A stretch of 64,000 nucleotides of DNA from Bog-473 sp963730785 (GTDB taxonomy: Bacteria > Actinomycetota > Acidimicrobiia > Acidimicrobiales > RAAP-2): positions 248,001-312,000 of the forward strand of contig CAVSTF010000001.1 in NCBI GenBank assembly GCA_963730785.1, in the 5' to 3' direction. A program made the position numbers and the translations under genes. The notes below the pieces were generated by a model, which was not told the DNA's origin, did no database searches, and saw only the letters and a list, made by a program, of their open reading frames with translations. This document shows positions 55,199 through 64,000 of the stretch, in pieces. Within the stretch, counting starts at the first letter, position 1. Every line of letters starts with the position of its first letter.

Positions 55199-55741
55199 AT
55201 GGCCTCTGACCCTCCATTCTCCGCTCCGGATGATCCGAACGGGGGGCCGGTGCCACTGGGATTGTCGCCCGTCCGGGCGTTCATCGTGCTCGCCGTCTTC
55301 GTGGTCGGCGTGATCTTCCTGGTCTCTATCGGCACCCGACCCTCCCTGGGCAGCAAGGCCTTCGCCGTGACCACAACCACCACGACCGCGCCGAGCGGGC
55401 ACACCACGTCCACCGTGACCACCACGACCGTGGCCCGGTCGGCCATCACCGTCGTGGTGGCCAACGCCACCACCGCCAACGGATTGGCCGGGCACTACAC
55501 CACCGTGCTGGCCGGGCAGGGTTGGGCCATGAAGACAGCCGCCGACGCCTCCACCACTGTGTCGGCATCGGTCGTCTACTACGCCGCCGGTGAACAGCCC
55601 GCCGCGGCGGCCATCGCCGCCTCGTTGGGGTTGCAGCCCACGGCCGTGCAACCGCTCACGGCGCAGGTCCCGGTACCTGGCATCGCCGGCATCGACGTGG
55701 TGGTGCTGGCCGGGGCCGATCTCGTCACCGCTGCCTCCTGA
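55199..55741 (+). CDS. LytR C-terminal (LytR_C) domain membrane-anchored protein
   Basis: 180 residues. One membrane helix (about 26-46, VRAFIVLAVFVVGVIFLVSI), then a Thr-rich linker (VTTTTTTAPSGHTTSTVTTTT), then a LytR_C domain: ITVVVANATTANGLAGHYTTVLAGQGW ... SVVYYAAGEQPAA. The domain faces outside the membrane. LytR_C proteins accompany the LCP enzymes that attach polymers to peptidoglycan; their own activity is unsettled. It ends 2 bases before otsB. Confidence 0.82.
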   Translation: MASDPPFSAPDDPNGGPVPLGLSPVRAFIVLAVFVVGVIFLVSIGTRPSLGSKAFAVTTTTTTAPSGHTTSTVTTTTVARSAITVVVANATTANGLAGHYTTVLAGQGWAMKTAADASTTVSASVVYYAAGEQPAAAAIAASLGLQPTAVQPLTAQVPVPGIAGIDVVVLAGADLVTAAS

Positions 55742-55743
55742 CC

Positions 55744-56536
55744 GTGCCGAAGGGTTCGGGCGCCCAGCTCCCGGCCGCTCTCCAGCCCCTGAGCGAGCAC
55801 CCTGCATCGAGCGCGCTGCTGCTGGACTTTGACGGCACGCTCTCCCTCATCGTCGAAGACCCGACGGCCGCCCGTCCGCTGCCCGAGGTGCCCGACCTCT
55901 TGGTCGGACTGGCCGAGCGGTTTGGCGTGGTGGCCGTCATTTCGGGCCGACCGGTGGCCTTCCTCAATGAGGTGCTGCGCCACCCCAAGGGCGTGCGTCT
56001 CATAGGCCTCTACGGGCTCGAATGGATCGGCGCCGACGGCGAGCGGTCGGTCATGCCCGAAGCCCAACCATGGGAACACGTGGTGGCCGAAGTGGCTCGG
56101 CGGGCGGCCGAACTGGCGCCCGACCGGGGTCTACGTCGAACCCAAGGGCCTGACGGTCACGCTGCACTGGCGCCATGCGCCCGAGCAACAGTCCTGGGTC
56201 GAACAGTTCGTCGAGTCCCAGGTGGCCGAACGGGGGCTGGTGCCGCACGGTTCGAAGTACTCACTCGAACTCGGCCCGCCACTGCGAGTGGACAAGGGCA
56301 CGGTGGCCACGGACCTGGTCACGGGCATGACGGCGGCGGCCGCCTTCGGAGATGACTTTGGCGATCTACCGGTCTTCCGAGCCCTCGGTCAGCTCGCTGG
56401 CATGTCGGTGGCCCGGGTTGCCGTCGCCCACGGCGAGAGCCCGCCCGAAGTGGCGGCCGAGGCCGATGTGGTGCTCGGGAGTGCGGCCGAAGCGGTGCAG
56501 TTGCTTCAGTCGCTACTGACGGCCGCCGCCAGCTGA
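55744..56536 (+). CDS. otsB: Trehalose-6-phosphate phosphatase, HAD family (frameshifted)
   Basis: DFDGTL (28-33) supplies the HAD nucleophile, VVAVISGRP is motif II, and FGDDFGDLPVF motif IV lies in the second frame. The break is at GCG-CCC-GAC-C-GGG-GTC near 56125, where dropping one base restores APDGVYVEPKGLTVTLHWRHAP. Ends at 56536, converging on otsA with 31 bases of overlap. It dephosphorylates trehalose-6-P or a related glucosyl phosphate. Confidence 0.85.
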
Positions 56537-57907
56537 TCTTGTAGCCAATCGGCGGCCGTGCGCGCCCGCACCAACCGCTGCAGCGTGGCCGACCGCAGCG
56601 ACCGCTCGGCCGCCGGCATGGACAACGCCACGTGCAGTGCCTCGGCGGTGCCGGTCACATCAAACGGATTGACCCCAAGGGCGGCCTCGGCCAGTTCACT
56701 CCAGGCGCCCGCCTCATGGGAGAGCACCAGCACCCCGTCCACCGTGTTCAGGTGCGGGCCCTCCTTGGCCACCAGGTTGAGACCGTCGCGTACCGGGTTG
56801 ACCAGCAGTACATCGGAGATGGTCAGCGCGGCCAGTGAGCGGGGCCGGTCGTCCTCCATATGCAAAATGATGGGGGCCCAGTCCGGGGTGCCCGAGGGCG
56901 GCGTTGATGCGCTCGGCCGTGTACGTCACTTCGGCCCCGTAGGCCAGGTACTCCGCCAACCCCTGGCGTGACGGGTACACCAGCGCCACGTGCACGACCT
57001 TCTCGCGCCACTCGGGCTGGGCCAGCAACAGCTCCTCGTAGGCCAACATGCCCCGCACGATGTTCTTGGACGGCTCGACCCGGTCCACCCGCAGCAGGAT
57101 CTTGCGACCGGCCGTTTCGGCCCGCAGCGCCTCGGCCGAACGGACGCAGGCCGCTGAGGAGGCTTCGGCCAGCAGGCCCTCATGGTCGGGCGAGAGGGAC
57201 GACACGAAACTCCGTGGTGCCGCCCCCGGCAAGATGCGGTCGTAGCAAGCCCGGAACCCACTCGCCCATTCCGGGGCATGGAAGCCACAGGCGCCGAATC
57301 CGGCCAGCCCCTCGAGGATTTCGGAGACGGCGAAGTCGGGCAGGACCCGCAGCATGTTCGGATCGGCGAACGGGATGTGGTTGAAGTGCACCGTGGCCAG
57401 GTCCGGCCGAGCGTCGGCCAGCATCCGGCCCAACAACGAGAAGTGGTAGTCCTGCACCAGCACGGTCGAGCCCTCGGCGGCCTGCTCGGTGACCACCTCG
57501 GCCATGGCCCGGTTGTAGCGGCGGAAGCCCTCAAAGGCTTCCCGCCAGTGCCGGTCGAACCGGGGCCGGCGGGGCAGATCAAACAAGTGGTGATGGCAGT
57601 ACCAGAGCGTGGTGTTGGCGATGACGTCGTAGGCCTGCCGGTAGGTGTCGTCGTCGACCACCACCGGCAGCAGCGTGCAGTGTTCGTCGACCATGAGGCC
57701 TTCGGCCACGGCCTGGCGATCGGCCGCCCCCATGGTCATGGAGGCCCACGTGGCATCCGAGTCGGGGTCCGACAGCAGCGGGTACAGGGCCGAGACCAGC
57801 CCGCCGCCGGCCGGGAGGGCCTTGAGCGTGGGCGGACCATCGGTACCGGATTGGTCGAAGCGGAACGAGAGTGGCCCCCGGTTGGAGACCAGAAGGATGG
57901 GCGTCAC
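56506..57907 (-). CDS. otsA: GT20 family trehalose-6-phosphate synthase (frameshifted)
   Basis: Starts ILLVSNRGPLSFRF; VLVQDYHFSLLGRML, HFNHIPFADPNMLRVLP and LLRVDRVEPSKNIVRG are GT20 motifs. Near 56890 the frame shifts at CTC-GGG-C-ACC; dropping one base gives AALGTPDWAPIILHMEDDRP, and VLLVNPVRDGLNLVAKE follows in the second frame to 56506. It transfers glucose from a nucleotide sugar to a phosphorylated acceptor. Its ATG overlaps the gpgS stop (ATGA). The acceptor could be glucose-6-P (trehalose) or glycerol phosphate (glucosylglycerol); trehalose is the default. Confidence 0.83.
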
Positions 57908-58740
57908 GAAGGCAGTGTCACGAAGGCAGTGTGTGGGAGCCGGCTGAGGGCGGCCCGCAGCACGTCGACCGCCTGGGGTCGGAGCTCGTGGAGCGGCCGG
58001 TTGCGATGGATGCGCTCGCCCAGGTCGACCTGGGCGATGACGCCCGCGCCCAGATGCTGCGCCACGTCGATCAACAGCCCCAGCTCCACGCCGTACCCGT
58101 CGGCAAACCCCACCTTGTCGAAGACCCAGCGGTGGGCGGCCGTTTCGCCGGCCAGGGGCTGGCGCACGCCCGAGAGTTCGGGGAAGAGCAGCTCGAGCAC
58201 CGGTCGGGCCACCAGTTCGGTCACCCGCCCGCCGCCGGTGGGGTCGCCGTGGAGGGGCCGGGTGTAGAAGCCCTTGACCAGGGCCAGGTCGTCGTGCAGG
58301 AGGAGGGGACCCAGCATGCCGGTGACGAAGGCGGGGGTCGTGTTGGCCACGTCGGCATCGAGGTAGACGATGATGTCGCCCTCCGAGGCGGCCAGCGCGG
58401 CGGCCATGGCCTGACCTTTGCCGCCTTCGGCCGCCTGACCGTCGACCACGCGGGCCCCGGCGTTGCGGGCCTGCTCAGCGGTGTCGTCGGTGGAGGAGTC
58501 ATTGAGGACGATGACCTCATCGACCAGGCCATTCCCACCGGCCGAGGTCAGAAAAGGCTGCACGACGGCCCGCACGACCGAGCCCACCGTCGAACCCTCG
58601 TCCCGAGCCGGGATGCAGACGGACACGGTCCGGCCCGCCTTGGCCTCCAGCACTCGGGCCACTGGGAATTCCCCGTGGTGATAGGTGGCCGGCACCCCCA
58701 GATCATCCCATCTGCGCCGAACTGCTTGGTGACCCGTCAT
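57904..58740 (-). CDS. gpgS: Glucosyl-3-phosphoglycerate synthase
   Basis: 278 residues of the GT81 type: VSVCIPARDEGSTVGSVV, VIVLNDSSTDDTAEQA, the metal-binding YLDADVAN and QPLAGETAAHR. It makes glucosyl-3-phosphoglycerate, precursor of glucosylglycerate (a compatible solute) and, in mycobacteria, of methylglucose lipopolysaccharide. First gene of a two-gene operon with otsA. No dedicated GpgP phosphatase is seen; the convergent otsB may or may not serve both. Confidence 0.9.
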   Translation of the reverse strand: MTGHQAVRRRWDDLGVPATYHHGEFPVARVLEAKAGRTVSVCIPARDEGSTVGSVVRAVVQPFLTSAGGNGLVDEVIVLNDSSTDDTAEQARNAGARVVDGQAAEGGKGQAMAAALAASEGDIIVYLDADVANTTPAFVTGMLGPLLLHDDLALVKGFYTRPLHGDPTGGGRVTELVARPVLELLFPELSGVRQPLAGETAAHRWVFDKVGFADGYGVELGLLIDVAQHLGAGVIAQVDLGERIHRNRPLHELRPQAVDVLRAALSRLPHTAFVTLPS

Positions 58741-58795
58741 GTGCTCGGTATACCCGCGTTGACGGGGTGGGGGGACGGGCGGCTACCATTGAGGC

Positions 58796-58897
58796 CATCA
58801 TCCAGAGCGACTGAGGGACGGGCCCGTCGACGTCGCGGCAACCAGTGCACATCTTCCAAGGTGGGCAACGGGTGCCAATGCCCGATCGATGAGGAGG
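58796..58897 (+). promoter_or_regulatory. SAM-I type (S-box) riboswitch
   Basis: S-box core elements appear in order: ATCCAGAG, GAGGGACGGGCCC, GCGGCAACC, GGTGCCAATGCCC and GATGAG. The closing P1 stem TCATC (58798-58802) with GATGA (58888-58892) is perfect. Its 3' strand runs into the ribosome-binding site GAGGAGG (58891-58897), 4 bases before the ATG, and no terminator hairpin follows. SAM binding should therefore hide the site and lower translation of the downstream pair. Peripheral helices are short; a SAM-I/IV variant is possible. Confidence 0.85.
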
Positions 58898-58901
58898 ACC
58901 G

Positions 58902-60164
58902 ATGGTCGATTGTGTTATTGGGTTGCGTTGTCGGGAATGTCAGCGCCCCTTCCCTGCTGAAGCCCTGCACGTCTGTGACTACTGCTTCGGCCCCCTAGAG
59001 GTCGCCTACGACTACGAGCGCATCGCCTCGGTGGTCAGCCGGGAACGCATTGAGGCCGGTCCCCGGTCGATTTGGCGCTACCGGGACCTCTTGCCGGTGG
59101 ACGACGACACGCCGGTTGACCTGGGCGCCGGCTACACGCCGCTGGTCCGGGCCGACCGCCTGGCCGCAGAACTGGGCCTGGGCGAGCTGTGGATCAAGGA
59201 CGACACGGCCAACCCGACCGGCTCCTTCAAGGACCGGGTCGTCTCGGTGGCGCTGACCAAGGCCCGTCAGCTCGGCTTCAAGGTGGCGGCCTGCGCCTCG
59301 ACCGGCAACCTGGCCAACTCGGTGGCCGCCCACGCCGCCCGGGCCGGGATGGCTTCGGTCGTGCTCATCCCGCACGATCTGGAGGCGGCCAAGGTCACCA
59401 TGACCACCATTTATGGCGGGACCGTGGTGGCGGTCGAAGGCACCTACGACGACGTGAACCGCCTCTGTGCCGAGCTGACCAGCGAGCGACCTTCCTGGGC
59501 CTTCGTGAACGTCAACGTGCGTACCTACTACGCCGAGGGTTCCAAGACCCTGGCCTTCGAAATCGCCGAGCAGCTGGGTTGGAAGGCGCCGGACCACGTG
59601 GTGGTGCCGATCGGCTCGGGTAGCCAGCTGACCAAGGTGGCCAAGGGCTTCCATGAGCTGGGCCAGGTCGGGCTGCTGGACGAAATCCCCCACGTGCGGG
59701 TGTCCGGGGCCCAGGCCGAAGGGTGCTCGCCGGTCGCCACCGCCTTCCTTGAGGGCACCGACGCCATCCGCCCGGTCAAGCCCAAGACCATCGCCAAATC
59801 GCTGGCCATCGGCAACCCGGCCGACGGGTGGTACGCCCTGCAGACCATGCGGTCGACCGGGGGCTCCTGTGCCGCCGTGACCGACGCCGAGGTGATTGAC
59901 GCCATCGGGCTGCTGGCTCGCACGGAAGGCATCTTCGCCGAGACGGCCGGTGGCGTGACCATCGCCACGCTGGCCAAGCTGGCGGCCTCCGGTGCCATCC
60001 GGTCCGACGAGCGGGTGGTGGCCCTGGTCACCGGCCACGGCCTCAAGACCGTCGAGGCCCTGTCGGGCACCCGGGGACCCACGGCCACCATCGCCCCCAA
60101 CCTGGCCGAATTCGATGCCGCTATCAACCTGACCGACTCTGACCCAAATGGGAGCAACCGATGA
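58902..60164 (+). CDS. thrC: Threonine-synthase-like PLP enzyme under SAM riboswitch control
   Basis: 420 residues. An N-terminal zinc ribbon (C10-x2-C13, C25-x2-C28) precedes a fold-type II PLP domain with NPTGSFKDR (PLP lysine K110), ACASTGNLANSVAAHAARAG and IPIGSGSQL-like phosphate loop (VVVPIGSGSQLTKVAKG). By homology it turns O-phosphohomoserine into threonine. However, a SAM riboswitch controls it, and its stop overlaps the start of a ThiS/CysO-like gene. Both point to methionine or homocysteine synthesis: the enzyme may accept sulfur from a protein thiocarboxylate as CysM does. That is inference; threonine synthase is the family default. Confidence 0.85.
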   Translation: MVDCVIGLRCRECQRPFPAEALHVCDYCFGPLEVAYDYERIASVVSRERIEAGPRSIWRYRDLLPVDDDTPVDLGAGYTPLVRADRLAAELGLGELWIKDDTANPTGSFKDRVVSVALTKARQLGFKVAACASTGNLANSVAAHAARAGMASVVLIPHDLEAAKVTMTTIYGGTVVAVEGTYDDVNRLCAELTSERPSWAFVNVNVRTYYAEGSKTLAFEIAEQLGWKAPDHVVVPIGSGSQLTKVAKGFHELGQVGLLDEIPHVRVSGAQAEGCSPVATAFLEGTDAIRPVKPKTIAKSLAIGNPADGWYALQTMRSTGGSCAAVTDAEVIDAIGLLARTEGIFAETAGGVTIATLAKLAASGAIRSDERVVALVTGHGLKTVEALSGTRGPTATIAPNLAEFDAAINLTDSDPNGSNR

Positions 60165-60436
60165 GCCTCACCGTCCGCATCCCCACCCAGCTGCGCACCC
60201 TGACCGGGGGCGCCGGCGAGGTCGAGGTGGAAGGGGCCACCGTGGGCGCCGCCCTGAAGGCGCTCGACGCGGCCCACCCGGGCCTGGCCGATCGCCTCTT
60301 CGACGAGGCCGGCGGCCTGCGGCGATTCGTCAACGTGTTCCTGGCTGATGAGGACGTTCGCTTTCTGGAGGGGCTGGACACGCCCATCACCCCCGGTCAG
60401 ACCCTCTCCATTGTGCCTGCGGTCGCCGGCGGCTGA
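60161..60436 (+). CDS. ThiS/MoaD/CysO-like ubiquitin-fold sulfur carrier
   Basis: 91 residues ending in Gly-Gly (PAVAGG), which is required for adenylation and thiocarboxylate formation. SLTVRIPTQLRTLTGGAGEVEVEG and FVNVFLADEDVRF show the beta-grasp pattern of MoaD and mycobacterial CysO. ATG overlaps the thrC stop (ATGA), so the two are made together. No MoeB-like activating enzyme or Mec-type JAMM protease is in the window; these would have to be elsewhere. Molybdopterin synthase small subunit is the alternative, but no moa genes are nearby. Confidence 0.82.
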   Translation: MSLTVRIPTQLRTLTGGAGEVEVEGATVGAALKALDAAHPGLADRLFDEAGGLRRFVNVFLADEDVRFLEGLDTPITPGQTLSIVPAVAGG

Positions 60437-60488
60437 CCTGGGCCGGGACGACACGCCCTTGCGCGCGGCGCCATAAGGTGGTTTGCTA

Positions 60489-60515
60489 TTAGCACTCGGC
60501 ACATGAGAGTGCTAA
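60489..60515 (+). promoter_or_regulatory. CIRCE element (HrcA operator)
   Basis: TTAGCACTC (60489-60497), 9 bases, GAGTGCTAA (60507-60515): a perfect match to the CIRCE consensus. It lies 48 bases before the groEL start, overlapping the probable promoter (a TGCTAT-like -10 just upstream). HrcA should repress groEL except after heat shock. Confidence 0.95.
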
Positions 60516-60563
60516 CGGTCCGATCAGGGCCGGCAGACGCAGAACGACGGAGGAAATCACCAG

Positions 60564-62186
<1,623 letters not shown>

Positions 62187-62224
62187 ACCAACTCCGGCCT
62201 TCGGTCGGATCCGGTTGTGAAGAG

Positions 62225-62245
62225 GCGCCCTTCGGGGCGCTTTTT
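62225..62245 (+). terminator. Rho-independent terminator after groEL
   Basis: GCGCCC-TTCG-GGGCGC stem-loop followed by TTTTT. Classic intrinsic terminator 39 bases past the stop. The next 190 bases before hemQ hold no gene that I can support; CACGGAGAGGGACCC just before the hemQ ATG contains a ribosome-binding site. Confidence 0.92.
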
Positions 62246-62436
62246 CGCGTCCAGAAGCTGATGGCGAGAAGGGTGGATGGGTGGCTTCCGAGAAGGTAGG
62301 CCCGGATAGCGGTTCGGGCACCTCTCTCTTCCCGTAGTTGTTTTTGGGAGTATGCAAATTTTTGTGAATGCTTCACATTTCTGTTCATGCTGTTGGAAAA
62401 CACACGCGGAGGAGAGGAAGCCACGGAGAGGGACCC

Positions 62437-63177
62437 ATGAGCCGCCGTTCACTCTCCGACGGCCCATGCCCGCAGGTTCCCTACACTGGCTCCGTGGTTG
62501 ACGACACTGCCCTGAGCCCCTCCATCGGGTGGAATGTCCTGCACCTCTTCTGCCAGGTCGATCCTGACCTCGACACCGAAGCCCTCACCCAAGCCGTGAA
62601 GTCGGCCGAGGCCGATGGCTACCAGGTCGTTCCGGCCGCTCTCTTGGGCCACAAGGCGGACCTCGGACTGATGGTGCTTGGCCCGGACCTGTGGCGCCTG
62701 CGGCGATTTCAGACCGAAGTGACGGCGGCTGGGGCGACTCCGGTTGCCTCTTACGTGTCGCTCACCGAGGTGTCCGAATACGCCGCCGGCATCCCGGACG
62801 AAATGCGTCAGGCCCGGCTCTTTCCCAACCTGCCACCTGAGGGCAAGACGGCGTTCTGCTTCTACCCGATGTCCAAGCGGCGCACGGCGGAGTACAACTG
62901 GTACCGCCTGCCGTTCGACGAGCGCAAAGAGCTCATGATGGGTCACGGCAAGGTGGGCCGGACCTTCGCCGGTCGGATCCTGCAGGTCATTACCGGCTCC
63001 ACCGGGCTCGATGATTTTGAATGGGGCGTGACCCTCTTCGGCGTCCATCCGGACGATCTCAAGGAGTGTGTCTACGAAATGCGCTTCGACGCCGGCTCCG
63101 CTGACTACGCCGAGTTCGGCCCGTTCTACTCCGGCATGGTCGGTTCGCTGGACGACGTTTTGGCCGCTCTGACATGA
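62437..63177 (+). CDS. hemQ: Coproheme decarboxylase HemQ (chlorite dismutase family)
   Basis: 246 residues from ATG 62437. Motifs of actinobacterial HemQ: FYPMSKRRTAEYNWYRL with the catalytic Tyr, MMGHGKVGRTF with the proximal His, QVITGSTGLDDFEWGVTLF and YAEFGPFYSGMVG. It performs the last step of the coproporphyrin-dependent heme pathway of Gram-positive bacteria. GTG 62494 is an alternative start. Its stop overlaps the larE start (ATGA). Confidence 0.93.
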   Translation: MSRRSLSDGPCPQVPYTGSVVDDTALSPSIGWNVLHLFCQVDPDLDTEALTQAVKSAEADGYQVVPAALLGHKADLGLMVLGPDLWRLRRFQTEVTAAGATPVASYVSLTEVSEYAAGIPDEMRQARLFPNLPPEGKTAFCFYPMSKRRTAEYNWYRLPFDERKELMMGHGKVGRTFAGRILQVITGSTGLDDFEWGVTLFGVHPDDLKECVYEMRFDAGSADYAEFGPFYSGMVGSLDDVLAALT

Positions 63178-64000
63178 CCGCCTCACTGGAACTCCTGCAA
63201 AAGGAGCTCCGCCAGTTGGGCCGGGTCGTCGTTGCCTTCAGTGGCGGGACCGATTCCGCCTTGTTGGCCAAGGTGGCGCACGACACCCTGGGTCGGGATC
63301 AGGTGCTGTGTGCCACGGCAATCTCGCCCTCGTTGGCCCAGGCCGAACAAGATGATTGTCGAGCCCTGGCCTCCGAATGGGACTTGCGCTGGGTGGGCGT
63401 CCCGACCGACGAGATGCATGATCCCGCCTACGTGGCCAACGGGGCCGATCGATGCGCCCGCTGCAAGACCGCATTGATGACCGCCCTAGGACCATTGGCC
63501 CAGACCGAGTCGGCCCATGTCGTCCTCGGCGTGAACCTGAGCGATTTGGGTGACTACCGACCGGGTCAGGCCGCCGCCTCAGAGGCCGGTGCCACCTTCC
63601 CGTTGGTGCAGGCCGGTTTCACCAAGGACGACATTCGGCACTGGTCCAAGGAACTGGGTCTGCGCACCTGGGACAAGCCGGCCGCCGCCTGCTTGGCTTC
63701 ACGCCTGCCCTACGGCACGCCGGTCACGTTGGGCCGCCTGACTGAGATTGATGCCGCCGAGTCAGCCCTACGGGCGCTCGGGTTCACCCAGTTGCGGGTG
63801 CGGCATCACGGCCAGGCCGCCCGACTCGAGTTTGAGCCCGAGGCACTGACCGAGGTCCTGGCCCGCCGTCATGAGGTGGTGGCCGCCGTCCGGTCGGCCG
63901 GATTCACCTTCGTGGCCCTCGACCTGGAAGGGTTTCATTCAGGGAGCATGAACCGAATGCTCACCGCCGACGAACAATCACCCGGAATTGGAGCGCACAC
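63174..64000 (+). CDS. larE: LarE-type ATP-dependent sacrificial sulfur transferase (partial, runs off the window)
   Basis: 275 codons are open to the end of the window. PP-loop VVAFSGGTDSALLAKV, NGADRCARCKTAL, and KPAAACLASRLPYG, which contains the cysteine equivalent to the sacrificed Cys of LarE. The visible C-terminal DLEGFHSGSMNR is close to the usual end. LarE adds sulfur to the pyridinium biscarboxylate precursor of the nickel-pincer cofactor of lactate racemase-like enzymes. larB and larC are not visible here. Overlaps hemQ by 4 bases. Confidence 0.88.
   Translation, partial: MTASLELLQKELRQLGRVVVAFSGGTDSALLAKVAHDTLGRDQVLCATAISPSLAQAEQDDCRALASEWDLRWVGVPTDEMHDPAYVANGADRCARCKTALMTALGPLAQTESAHVVLGVNLSDLGDYRPGQAAASEAGATFPLVQAGFTKDDIRHWSKELGLRTWDKPAAACLASRLPYGTPVTLGRLTEIDAAESALRALGFTQLRVRHHGQAARLEFEPEALTEVLARRHEVVAAVRSAGFTFVALDLEGFHSGSMNRMLTADEQSPGIGAH

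Noticed and set aside
1080..57907. Genome-wide programmed +1 ribosomal frameshifting or stop-codon recoding
   Set aside because: No common slippery codon or adjacent stop is shared by the break sites, many long genes are intact, and breaks cluster irregularly. Sequence error explains them more simply; kept as a finding to test, not as a claim.
58796..58897. T-box or thiamine riboswitch upstream of thrC
   Set aside because: No T-box sequence (UGGNACC) or THI-box core is present; the GAGGGA, GCAACC and GGTGCCAA elements in order are specific to the S-box.
58902..60436. Molybdopterin synthase small subunit for the 60161 gene
   Set aside because: MoaD-like fold is shared, but no moa, mog or moe genes are near and the gene is translationally coupled to a PLP enzyme, which fits a CysO-like role better.

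Overview
The window is high-GC DNA from an actinobacterium, most likely of the class Acidimicrobiia. This rests on the conserved actinobacterial gene order tilS-hpt-folE-folP-folB-folK-panC-panD-nadB-nadC-coaX-lysS-clpC-radA-disA-carD-ispD-ispF-rlmB, a SigR/RsrA pair, a Zincin_2 metalloprotease, an actinobacterial-type HemQ, GpgS, frequent GTG starts, and repeat-rich secreted proteins of a kind I associate with that class. The lineage is an inference; no rRNA is present.

Layout. 1-8.3 kb: ABC ATPase fused to a cyclic-nucleotide-binding domain, a BTAD/AAA regulator, a second cNMP-binding protein, tRNA-Thr(CGU), a patatin-like lipase, a PlsC-like acyltransferase and an AEC-type transporter. 8.4-14.6 kb: a CADD-like self-sacrificing p-aminobenzoate synthase candidate facing a minus-strand operon P450-SDR-PgeF-MurL-MurD2; the last two are the alternative D-glutamate route to peptidoglycan. 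14.7-30.6 kb: a cell-surface locus with a repeat protein, a two-domain glycosyltransferase, methyltransferases and a YfhO-like membrane protein, flanking four tandem secreted paralogues (three nearly identical, the fourth carrying FN3-like domains). 30.7-49.3 kb: SigR/RsrA, a zincin, then the folate, pantothenate and NAD operon with a VapBC module inserted between folB and folK, followed by lysS, a broken Phd/PIN pair, a polyprenyl synthase and clpC. 49.4-54.9 kb: radA-disA-carD-ispD-ispF-rlmB and mscL. 55-60.4 kb: tRNA-Thr(UGU), a LytR_C protein, otsB/otsA/gpgS for compatible solutes, and a SAM riboswitch leading a two-gene unit of a threonine-synthase-like enzyme and a ThiS/CysO-like sulfur carrier. 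60.5-64 kb: CIRCE-groEL, hemQ and a partial larE.

The most interesting lead is the riboswitch unit at 58.8-60.4 kb. It looks like a protein-thiocarboxylate route to homocysteine built from a threonine-synthase fold, by analogy with CysM/CysO. Other leads are the MurD2-MurL pair, the CADD-like enzyme with all its key residues, the tandem secreted-protein array, and a phosphatase-fold protein in the folate operon that lacks the catalytic cysteine.

Caution: about 28 reading-frame breaks interrupt otherwise well-conserved genes, and about 25 of them shift in the same direction (one extra base). Insertion-type assembly error is the likeliest cause. Frameshifted genes are therefore given here as one spanning entry each, with the break located in the evidence. 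No stretch longer than about 300 bases lacks a gene or an annotated site.
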